This document shows positions 1 through 5,608 of a DNA stretch of 5,959 nucleotides, in pieces. The notes under the pieces are model-generated. The model saw only the letters and a program-made list of their open reading frames with translations, was not told where the DNA came from and did no database searches. The translations under genes were made by a program, and so were the position numbers. Source of the stretch: SAR324 cluster bacterium (lineage in GTDB: Bacteria > SAR324 > NAC60-12). The stretch lies in NCBI GenBank assembly GCA_022448705.1, contig JAKUUF010000098.1, forward strand, positions 1-5,959, written 5' to 3'. Each line of letters starts with the position of its first letter. The first letter of the stretch is position 1.

Positions 1-104
1 TCTATGACTGTGATTCCTTCTCTTTTAAATCGTGAAGATGTTGCCTTTCCTATTCCTCTGATACCACCAGGGACAATTGCAATTTTACTTTCAACTTCAT
101 TCAT
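1..104 (-). CDS. Short-chain dehydrogenase/reductase, N-terminal fragment
   Basis: This is the first 34 codons of a gene that runs off the left edge of the window. The translation begins MNEVESKIAIVPGGIRGIGK. A short beta strand (KIAIV) leads into the glycine-rich GGxxGIG turn of a Rossmann fold at residues 13-19, followed by the start of the next helix and strand (REGITVI). This is the N-terminal NAD(P)-binding pattern of the classical SDR family, cytoplasmic oxidoreductases acting on alcohols, sugars and many other carbonyl compounds. The usual threonine before the first glycine (TGGxxGIG) is proline here, at residue 12. The ATG lies one base after the TGA of the upstream oxidoreductase gene and has no clear Shine-Dalgarno sequence, which suggests translational coupling and membership of the same operon. 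The catalytic Ser-Tyr-Lys region lies outside the window, so the substrate cannot be judged and a catalytically inactive homologue is not excluded. Confidence 0.8.
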   Translation of the reverse strand, partial: MNEVESKIAIVPGGIRGIGKATSSRFKREGITVI

Positions 105-105
105 T

Positions 106-1164
106 TCAATTAATTTCGACTTTTAATCCCGATTTTTCTGCATCAATCGCTGCTTCGCAGATTTCCTGAACATGTAGTGCGTCAGCCAGTGAGTCCACTC
201 CCGCATTAGGTTCTCCTCTCACACTCTGAACAAAATCCCATAGCTCTTCCCTTAATGCCCCCATTGTCCGACCGTCAATTTCAGGCCAGAATCCAAGATC
301 AGGAAAATAACTGGCTGATTCGTCATTGATAGTCAGTGAGGGTTCATATGTTTTAAGAAATGAGGAACCTTTGGTTCCAAGAACTTCAATCCAAGCGTCT
401 ACAACTCCATTACCGGTCTGCTTATCCTCTCCCCAGCCCAATATGTTTGCTGGAGTACCATCCGGCGCGAGCCATGCTGATTCAAGAGTGCATAAAGTCC
501 CTTGTTCCATCTCCATTATCATCACAAAGGTATCTGGCTGCTCAAAACCAAGATGATACCCACCCCAGGCAGTTATTGACCGGCAGCGCTGTTGACTGAT
601 CCACAAAACAAGATCGATATCATGAACAAGAGTCTCATAAACTGGATGAACACGATGTCCATATGCTTCAAACCAAGACCTGGATGCATCACGTTTTGCA
701 CGAATGTTAGCCAGTGTTCCTAGCCTGCCTGCTTGAACCTCCCTTTGAAGTATCCTGTGTCTTGGTTCATATCTAAGAATATAACCAAGACGAAGCAGCA
801 GGTTCCTCTGTTTGGCTTGGGCAATCAAATCACGGGCCTCATCAAGTTTCGTAGAAAGTGGTTTTTCACAAAAGACATGAATGTCTTTATTAAGAGCATG
901 CTTTACAAGCTCTGCATGAGTATCTTCAGGAGATACTATTGAGATAGCATCCACATCCACCTCTTCCATCATCCTGAATGGGTCCTTAAATATTGCAGCT
1001 TCTGGAAATTCCTTACGCGCCTTTTCTAATGCTAATTCATTAGGTTCAGCAATGGCTAGAAGTCGTGAAGACGGGTAGTTTGCAATCACGTTTGCATGAT
1101 GCCTGCCGAATCTTCCAAATCCAGCCAGAGCAAAATTGGATACATCAGTTGTTTTTTTGGACAT
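106..1164 (-). CDS. Gfo/Idh/MocA family NAD(P)-dependent oxidoreductase
   Basis: A 352-residue cytoplasmic dehydrogenase, normal length for the family, which oxidises or reduces sugars, inositols and related polyols. The Rossmann domain starts with GFGRFG at residues 15-20. An acidic residue after the second strand (AIAE, E40) suggests a preference for NAD. The family hallmark EKP is at 100-102, with the catalytic-type lysine K101. The C-terminal beta-sheet domain carries the HDIDLVLW motif, with H181 as the expected active-site histidine. The acidic residue four positions before that histidine, usually aspartate, is glutamate here (E177). I chose the ATG at 1164 rather than a TTG one codon earlier because the ATG overlaps the ATPase stop as TGATG, a common coupling arrangement. 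The TTG would add one residue. No strong Shine-Dalgarno sequence is visible. Position after an importer suggests it acts on the imported solute. The exact substrate is unknown. Confidence 0.93.
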   Translation of the reverse strand: MSKKTTDVSNFALAGFGRFGRHHANVIANYPSSRLLAIAEPNELALEKARKEFPEAAIFKDPFRMMEEVDVDAISIVSPEDTHAELVKHALNKDIHVFCEKPLSTKLDEARDLIAQAKQRNLLLRLGYILRYEPRHRILQREVQAGRLGTLANIRAKRDASRSWFEAYGHRVHPVYETLVHDIDLVLWISQQRCRSITAWGGYHLGFEQPDTFVMIMEMEQGTLCTLESAWLAPDGTPANILGWGEDKQTGNGVVDAWIEVLGTKGSSFLKTYEPSLTINDESASYFPDLGFWPEIDGRTMGALREELWDFVQSVRGEPNAGVDSLADALHVQEICEAAIDAEKSGLKVEIN

Positions 1165-2246
1165 CAATCGTTTCTATTCGACGTAATCCTACTCTGATTA
1201 GAATAATTAAAGAGGTGCAAAGCCTCTGGTCTTAAACTAAATTGAAGATTTTCACCAGATTTAATTTTTTCTTCAGATGGAACCAGGATAGAAATGGTGT
1301 TTTCTCCCAATTTCAAATATACAAGCTTTTCAGCACCTAGAGATTCAACCACAGTAACGGTTCCAGATACTCCCCCTTGAGAAACCAGCTCAATCTCATT
1401 TGGTCTAAATCCCATAATAACAGCATTCTCGCCTAAATTTTTTATAGAATCAGGAGCAGGAAGTTCTAAAGAATCATTCTTTAAGAATTTATTTCCATTC
1501 TTTTCATTGATCTCCATATTGAGAAAATTCATAGGAGGGCTTCCAATGAATTCTGCAACAAATCGACTTGATGGGTATTTGTAGATATTCTCTGGAGTAT
1601 CCAACTGAACAACTTCACCTTCATTCATAACTGCTAATCTATGGCCCATAGTCATTGCTTCGACCTGATCATGAGTGACGTAGACCACCGTGCTTTTAAG
1701 TTCTCCTGTTAATTCGATTAGTTCCTTACGGGTTTGAAGCCGAAGTAAAGCATCAAGATTTGAGAGAGGCTCATCCATGAGAAAAACTTGAGGGTTCCTG
1801 ACAATGGCTCTTCCTAACGCAACTCTTTGTCTTTGTCCACCGGAAAGCTGACGTGGTTTACGATCGAGCATATCTTCCAGATCGAGCATTTTTGCAACAC
1901 GAAGCACACGTTTTTTTATATCATCATCGTCAAATCTTCGTGCTTTAAGAGCAAATCCAAGGTTCTTCCCTACTGTCATGTGTGAATACAAAGCATAATT
2001 CTGGAAAACCATCGCAACATCTCGCGCTCCAGGTGGAAGGTGGTTCACAGTACGATCTCCGATTTGAATCTCCCCATCGCTTATCGATTCCAACCCTGCA
2101 ACCATCCTGAGAGTAGTTGTTTTTCCACAACCAGAAGGCCCAACAAACACCAGGAATTCTCCATCAGCAATATCCACGCTTACATTATTAACAACAAGTG
2201 TATTGCCAAAATATTTATTTAAATTTTTAAGTGAAACAGAAGCCAT
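1164..2246 (-). CDS. Sugar ABC transporter ATP-binding protein, MalK/UgpC type
   Basis: A 360-residue ATPase that powers the importer from the cytoplasmic face of the inner membrane. Motifs in order: Walker A GPSGCGKT at 36-43, Q-loop glutamine Q82 (FQNYAL), ABC signature LSGGQ at 134-138, Walker B VFLMDEP at 154-160 with catalytic E159, D-loop near SNLD 162-165, and H-loop H192 (THDQ). Residues from about 235 to 345 form a TOBE-type C-terminal region, including MGFRPNEIELV and ending FSLRPEALHLF. This is typical of CUT1-family ATPases (MalK, UgpC, MsmX), and the length fits. One small deviation is that the usual LDAKLR after Walker B reads LDALLR. A good Shine-Dalgarno (AAGGA, 4-5 bases before the ATG) supports the start. 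It begins 10 bases after the second permease and overlaps the oxidoreductase start by one base. A shared ATPase serving several importers is possible but not indicated. Confidence 0.96.
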   Translation of the reverse strand: MASVSLKNLNKYFGNTLVVNNVSVDIADGEFLVFVGPSGCGKTTTLRMVAGLESISDGEIQIGDRTVNHLPPGARDVAMVFQNYALYSHMTVGKNLGFALKARRFDDDDIKKRVLRVAKMLDLEDMLDRKPRQLSGGQRQRVALGRAIVRNPQVFLMDEPLSNLDALLRLQTRKELIELTGELKSTVVYVTHDQVEAMTMGHRLAVMNEGEVVQLDTPENIYKYPSSRFVAEFIGSPPMNFLNMEINEKNGNKFLKNDSLELPAPDSIKNLGENAVIMGFRPNEIELVSQGGVSGTVTVVESLGAEKLVYLKLGENTISILVPSEEKIKSGENLQFSLRPEALHLFNYSNQSRITSNRND

Positions 2247-2250
2247 AATA

Positions 2251-2255
2251 TCCTT
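2251..2255 (-). promoter_or_regulatory. Ribosome binding site of the ATPase gene
   Basis: AAGGA on the minus strand, four bases before the ATG at 2246, inside the 10-base gap after the second permease stop. It is the clearest internal Shine-Dalgarno sequence of the operon and fixes the ATPase start. It suggests that the ATPase is translated independently rather than only by coupling. Confidence 0.75.
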
Positions 2256-2256
2256 C

Positions 2257-3087
2257 TTATTTTATTGCACCGGCTGAAATGCCGCGGATGAACCAACGTC
2301 CAACAATGAGAAAAAGAATGAAAACCGGTAAAGCTGAACCCACAGCACCAGCAGCGGCAAATCCCCAATTGACCCGATATTGACCAAATACGATCCCCGT
2401 TAGTCCAATGGGAAGAGTATGAAGGTCATTTGACAGGAGAAGGGTCATTGCAAAAAGGTATTCTGTCCAGGAAACAATAAAAGCAAACATTGCAATGGCA
2501 ATGATTCCGGGAGCAGCTTGTGGAATAATTATCTGGAACAGAGTCCGAGTCTTGCTTATACCATCAACTGCAGCAGCTTCCTCCAACTCTGGAGGCAAAC
2601 TTCTTAAGAATGCCTGTAAAAGCCAAATCCCAAATGGTACAGCAAAAGCAGTATTCATGAGTGCACAGCCCAAATGGCTGTCTATAAGTGATAAGCCATC
2701 AAATATTTTGAAAATTGGCACAACCAGCAGTGCAGTTGGAAAAATATAAACACTGAGAAGAAAGAAACTCAACACATTCCTCCCCCTGAATTGAGTACGA
2801 TACACGCTGTAGGCGCCAGCAACGATCAAAGGAAGTGAAAGGATAACTGTGTATATGGATACAATAAAACTGTTGATAACCCATTTCCAGTATGCTGATT
2901 TAGCAAAAAGTGAAACGTAATTTTCTAAAGTTATATTTTGAGGTATAAGAGTCTGATTTCTAACCAGTTCCATATTTGGCCGGAATGAAGCAATGAGAAT
3001 CCAAAGAAAAGGAGCCAGTAAGATAAACATAATCAAAACAATGACCAGCAATCTTAAAATCGAAATGGCTGAATAAGAAGAATTCAT
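2257..3087 (-). CDS. Carbohydrate ABC transporter permease, MalG type
   Basis: A 276-residue inner-membrane protein and the second transmembrane subunit of the importer. About six hydrophobic segments are visible, at roughly residues 11-34, 70-94, 106-127, 141-160, 194-216 and 245-267. The cytoplasmic EAA loop that docks on the ATPase is well preserved: E170-A-A-A-V-D-G at 170-176, followed by IIIPQAAPG at 186-194. The ending, ISAGAIK, matches the usual C-terminus of MalG-type subunits. Length is normal for non-enteric CUT1 permeases. The ATG at 3087 lies three bases after the first permease stop (TAA CAA ATG). The only Shine-Dalgarno-like match, AAGGA, sits about 16 bases upstream, too far to be convincing, so translation is probably coupled to the first permease. 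The family and role are clear. The substrate is not. Confidence 0.95.
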   Translation of the reverse strand: MNSSYSAISILRLLVIVLIMFILLAPFLWILIASFRPNMELVRNQTLIPQNITLENYVSLFAKSAYWKWVINSFIVSIYTVILSLPLIVAGAYSVYRTQFRGRNVLSFFLLSVYIFPTALLVVPIFKIFDGLSLIDSHLGCALMNTAFAVPFGIWLLQAFLRSLPPELEEAAAVDGISKTRTLFQIIIPQAAPGIIAIAMFAFIVSWTEYLFAMTLLLSNDLHTLPIGLTGIVFGQYRVNWGFAAAGAVGSALPVFILFLIVGRWFIRGISAGAIK

Positions 3088-3090
3088 TTG

Positions 3091-4011
3091 TTACTTTGAT
3101 AGATCCTTAAAGGTTTCGTTGGCAAGGATGAATTGTTTTCGATTTAAAAAGATAAAAACAATTGCGAAGATTATCAGAAGTAAAAGAAAAATGATTGCTC
3201 CTGCTGAAGCTTTTGAAATGTTGTATCCATAGAATGCGGTGTCGTACATGAGCACCGGTACAGTTGTAGTGGATACTCCTGGTCCACCACGTGTCATCAT
3301 CCAGATTATGTCAAAGACATTTGAAGCCCAAAGTGTTCCCACAAGTCCAAGGACGGTAAGCGTAGGCAGCAGATTAGGGAATGTGATCGATTTGAACTGC
3401 AGCCACATTCCTGCTCCGTCTACTTTTGCAGCTTCATATTCTTCTTCTGGAACACTCGCCAGAGATGCAAGGAAGATTATGGTTAAAAAAGGTACGTATC
3501 TCCAGGAATTAACAAATGTAAGGCTGATACCTGCAATTTCTGGATTGGCAAGAAAAAGCAGAGGTTTTTCTAACATACCCATACCCATCATGGATGTATT
3601 TATGATTCCTGAAGTAGCATCAAACATCCAGCGCCAGAGAATAGCAGTCACTGCTGCAGGTACTGCCCAGGGAAGTAAGATCCAAGTTCGCACAAAATTC
3701 TGTCCCCTGAAGGGCTGATTTATCAGCAATGCGATTAGAAGCGAGATGACAGTTTGGAATAATCCATTTGCAATGACCCAAACCGCACTTCGACCTAAAG
3801 AAGCGATGAAATTCTTGTCCCCAAAAAGGTCTAAATAATTCTTCAACCCCACCGTCTCAAACTCGCTCCCAACCACCCTTTGTGAAGTGAAGCTTATCTG
3901 AATTCCAGAAATAATAGGCAGTATCACCACCAAAATTACCAGAACTACAGCAGGAAGAATCAAGTACAGTCCAAGCCTTGCTTCACTATTACGGAAGTCA
4001 TTTTGAGTCAT
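3091..4011 (-). CDS. Carbohydrate ABC transporter permease, MalF/UgpA type
   Basis: A 306-residue inner-membrane protein and the first transmembrane subunit of the importer. Six hydrophobic segments are visible, at roughly residues 14-38, 75-97, 108-130, 160-186, 217-236 and 268-290. The EAA loop reads EAAKVDGAG at 193-201 and continues to FPNLLP at 211-216. TRGGPGVSTTT at 240-250 is a typical CUT1 permease signature before the last membrane segment. The protein lacks the long periplasmic insertion of E. coli MalF, as is usual for the shorter family members. The ATG at 4011 is the only sensible start because the first membrane helix begins at residue 14. Unusually for this operon, no Shine-Dalgarno sequence precedes it. 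Instead a bulged stem-loop ends nine bases before the ATG, so initiation may depend on RNA structure. The upstream gene is the binding protein, 91 bases away. Confidence 0.95.
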   Translation of the reverse strand: MTQNDFRNSEARLGLYLILPAVVLVILVVILPIISGIQISFTSQRVVGSEFETVGLKNYLDLFGDKNFIASLGRSAVWVIANGLFQTVISLLIALLINQPFRGQNFVRTWILLPWAVPAAVTAILWRWMFDATSGIINTSMMGMGMLEKPLLFLANPEIAGISLTFVNSWRYVPFLTIIFLASLASVPEEEYEAAKVDGAGMWLQFKSITFPNLLPTLTVLGLVGTLWASNVFDIIWMMTRGGPGVSTTTVPVLMYDTAFYGYNISKASAGAIIFLLLLIIFAIVFIFLNRKQFILANETFKDLSK

Positions 4012-4020
4012 AATCTAGAG

Positions 4021-4056
4021 CTGAATTAGTTCCAAAGAGAATTGCTTTGGATTCAG
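4021..4056 (-). promoter_or_regulatory. Bulged stem-loop just before the first permease
   Basis: On the minus strand CTGAAT-CCAAAG, a loop of CAATTCT, then CTTTGG, a five-base bulge AACTA, and ATTCAG. Both six-base arms are perfectly complementary. The structure ends nine bases upstream of the permease ATG, where no normal Shine-Dalgarno is present. It lacks a following U-run, so it does not look like an intrinsic terminator. I infer a role in translation initiation or mRNA processing. The pairing is seen directly, the function is not. Confidence 0.5.
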
Positions 4057-4068
4057 TAAAGGAAGGAA

Positions 4069-4094
4069 GGCAGATTGATTTATATCAACCTGCC
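4069..4094 (-). terminator. Strong intercistronic stem-loop after the binding protein gene
   Basis: On the minus strand GGCAGGTTGAT, loop ATAA, ATCAATCTGCC. This is an 11-base-pair stem with a single G-U wobble and a tetraloop, beginning eight bases after the binding-protein TAG. It is followed by TTCCTTCCTTT, which is pyrimidine-rich but not a clean U-run. It is either a partial (leaky) terminator or an mRNA 3'-end stabiliser. Such elements are known after binding-protein genes of ABC importers, for example between malE and malF in E. coli, where they give more binding protein than membrane subunits. The stem is certain from the sequence. Which of the two roles applies is inference. Confidence 0.65.
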
Positions 4095-4102
4095 CATAAA
4101 GC

Positions 4103-5425
4103 CTAATTGACGTTGAGCATCAATTCTTCCAGATATTGCACTGCTTCCTTTGGTGAAATGTCTTCCACAACCATTTTCTCCATTGCTTTTGCAGTGAAAT
4201 TTTGTCCCTCAAATTGACCAACAGCAGGACAATAATTATTCTGCATGAAACCATACATTCCAGTATATGGTGCTTCATCTAAGGACATTTGGTGTTGTTT
4301 TTTAAATTTACTCAAAACCGGAGCTGAGAACATGATACGATTCGTTTTTGCATTATCTGTTACTGGAAGAAAAAGTCCGGGCTCTGAAGTGCCAAGCCAT
4401 TCGCCATAGATTTCAGGACTAAGCCAAAAAGCCATGAACTTGGATATCCCTTCCTGTTTTTCAGGATCATCAGTCATAACCATGAACGCATTTGAATAAG
4501 AAAGGGAAAAGCGTTCGCCACTTCCGTCTGAAGGAACAGGGATTGGAGCCGCACCCAAGTCGTTTGCTGTCAATCCTGAATCATTGATCCAAGAGTTCAT
4601 AAAAGCGTTTTTGAAGGTAATCATTGACGCTTTACCTGAAACGAGAGCCCCTTCCACTTCAGCCCAGGCATAAGATCCAATATCTGGAGGGCTGTACTTG
4701 GCAAGCTCTTTTAGGAAGGCGTATGCACTTACATTTTGAGGATTGTTAACAATTGGTTTGCAGTTGTCGTCAAAGATTTTCTTTCCTCCAAAAGCTCCCA
4801 TCCATGTATAGATGGATTGTGTCCCAGCCAGCGTGTCACTAGCTGGAAGAGCAAAACCATATTGCCCTTTGCTTGGTATAGTCAATTTCTTTGCTGCCGC
4901 AAGAACTTCTTCAGTGGTTTTTGGAGGATGAGGAATTCCAGCTTCTTCAAAATGCTTCTTGTTATACATCAGGAGTTCTAACATTCCAAAAGCTGGAATG
5001 GCCCAAATTTCTCCATCTGCACGATACTGGTCAACATAAGCCCCTATAAATTTTACTTCTTTGGCAACCTTGTTAAAAACTCCTGTAGCAGGTTGAACCC
5101 CTCCAGTCTGCCTAATGGCAGTAAAAAAAGCTGGTATAGCTTGCTGGAGGTCGACTCCAACCCCTGCTTCAACCTGTGCGGTAACACGTGAATAAGCTTC
5201 ACCCCAACCTACTACATTCTGTTTCATTCTATATTGTGGATATTTTGCATTGAATTTGTCCACTACAACTTGCATGGCTTCCACTCGGCTGGGTGGCTGT
5301 TCCATGTGCTGCATGGTAAGTTGAATCGTTTTCGCTTGTACGTTAATGCCCAACAGGCCTGCAGCAAATGTTAAACTGAAGAGCTTCATCAAGCGAAAGG
5401 ATTTTCCATAAAAACTATTATCCAT
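4103..5425 (-). CDS. Periplasmic sugar-type ABC transporter solute-binding protein (family 1)
   Basis: A 440-residue extracytoplasmic receptor that captures the solute and delivers it to the two permeases. The N-terminus has a signal peptide: positive residues K8, R11 and K14, a hydrophobic core at about 15-28, and a probable cleavage after VQA at 29-31. There is no lipobox cysteine, so the mature protein should be free in the periplasm. The segment FGMLELLMYNKKHFEEAGI (146-164), followed by PPKTTEEVLAAAKKL, matches the conserved lobe-hinge pattern of family 1 (MalE/UgpB-like) binding proteins. Other typical elements are GKASMI near 264-269 and AFWLSPE near 332-338. Length is usual for the family. 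I chose the ATG at 5425 because AGAGGAA lies just before it. An internal ATG at codon 13 lacks such a site. Two cysteines (C222, C399) remain after processing and could form a disulfide. Ligand identity cannot be read from the sequence. Confidence 0.94.
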   Translation of the reverse strand: MDNSFYGKSFRLMKLFSLTFAAGLLGINVQAKTIQLTMQHMEQPPSRVEAMQVVVDKFNAKYPQYRMKQNVVGWGEAYSRVTAQVEAGVGVDLQQAIPAFFTAIRQTGGVQPATGVFNKVAKEVKFIGAYVDQYRADGEIWAIPAFGMLELLMYNKKHFEEAGIPHPPKTTEEVLAAAKKLTIPSKGQYGFALPASDTLAGTQSIYTWMGAFGGKKIFDDNCKPIVNNPQNVSAYAFLKELAKYSPPDIGSYAWAEVEGALVSGKASMITFKNAFMNSWINDSGLTANDLGAAPIPVPSDGSGERFSLSYSNAFMVMTDDPEKQEGISKFMAFWLSPEIYGEWLGTSEPGLFLPVTDNAKTNRIMFSAPVLSKFKKQHQMSLDEAPYTGMYGFMQNNYCPAVGQFEGQNFTAKAMEKMVVEDISPKEAVQYLEELMLNVN

Positions 5426-5428
5426 TTA

Positions 5429-5435
5429 TTCCTCT
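5429..5435 (-). promoter_or_regulatory. Ribosome binding site of the binding protein gene
   Basis: AGAGGAA on the minus strand, with GAGG five bases before the ATG at 5425. It is the strongest Shine-Dalgarno in the window. It decides the start in favour of 5425 over the internal ATG at codon 13 and fits the need for abundant binding protein. Confidence 0.8.
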
Positions 5436-5454
5436 ATGATTAAGGTTAATAAAA

Positions 5455-5468
5455 ACTGACAAATCAGT
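5455..5468 (-). promoter_or_regulatory. Inverted repeat, possible operator in the leader
   Basis: ACTGA-TTTG-TCAGT on the minus strand, a perfect five-base inverted repeat with a four-base spacer, followed by TTTTTATT. It lies about 6 to 19 bases downstream of the transcription start expected from the promoter at 5481-5509, a normal position for a repressor operator. It could instead act in RNA as a small hairpin followed by U residues, that is, a weak attenuator. The short arms mean chance cannot be excluded. No regulator gene is in the window to match it. Confidence 0.4.
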
Positions 5469-5480
5469 GATAAAGCACGC

Positions 5481-5509
5481 ATGCTAAATCTATACATGAT
5501 TATTGTCAA
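5481..5509 (-). promoter_or_regulatory. Sigma-70-type promoter for the transporter operon
   Basis: On the minus strand a perfect -35 hexamer TTGACA (5509-5504), a 17-base spacer, and a -10 of TAGCAT (5486-5481) matching TATAAT at four of six positions. An A/T-rich stretch (AAATATTTTTT) directly upstream of the -35 could act as an UP element. The predicted start is near 5474, leaving a leader of about 50 bases before the binding-protein ATG. It lies between the hydrolase gene and the binding protein gene and points toward the latter, so the transporter can be transcribed independently of the hydrolase. Confidence 0.65.
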
Positions 5510-5569
5510 GAAAAAATATTTCCTGTATTTATGAGTAAATTTATTTTTTAACCAGTATTTTATAACTCC

Positions 5570-5593
5570 ATAATAAAAGGCCAAACCTATTAT
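5570..5593 (-). terminator. Possible weak terminator after the hydrolase gene
   Basis: On the minus strand ATAATAGG, loop TTTGG, CC, a bulge TTT, then TATTAT. The stem is six A/T pairs plus two G/C pairs with a bulge, about 15 bases after the hydrolase stop. There is no clean U-run beyond it, and A/T-rich DNA makes such pairings by chance. It is listed because it is the only candidate transcript end in the 183-base gap before the transporter promoter. Confidence 0.2.
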
Positions 5594-5608
5594 AAATTTA
5601 TTCGAACT

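Noticed and set aside
1165..1167. TTG as the start of the oxidoreductase
   Set aside because: It adds only one residue, while the adjacent ATG overlaps the ATPase stop in the common TGATG arrangement and needs no rare start codon.
3239..3718. A 159-codon open frame on the plus strand inside the first permease gene
   Set aside because: It lies wholly opposite a well-supported permease with intact EAA and CUT1 motifs. It shows no recognisable domain and is explained as an antisense shadow frame.
5387..5389. Internal ATG at codon 13 of the binding protein as the true start
   Set aside because: It would still leave a signal peptide, but no Shine-Dalgarno precedes it, whereas AGAGGAA sits correctly before the ATG at 5425.
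5479..5484. GCATGC palindrome overlapping the -10 element
   Set aside because: A six-base palindrome is too short to claim as a binding site and occurs often by chance.
5536..5602. Ten-base direct repeat TAAATTTATT at 5536-5545 and 5593-5602
   Set aside because: It is made only of A and T in an AT-rich gap, is not adjacent to a mobile element, and is likely chance.
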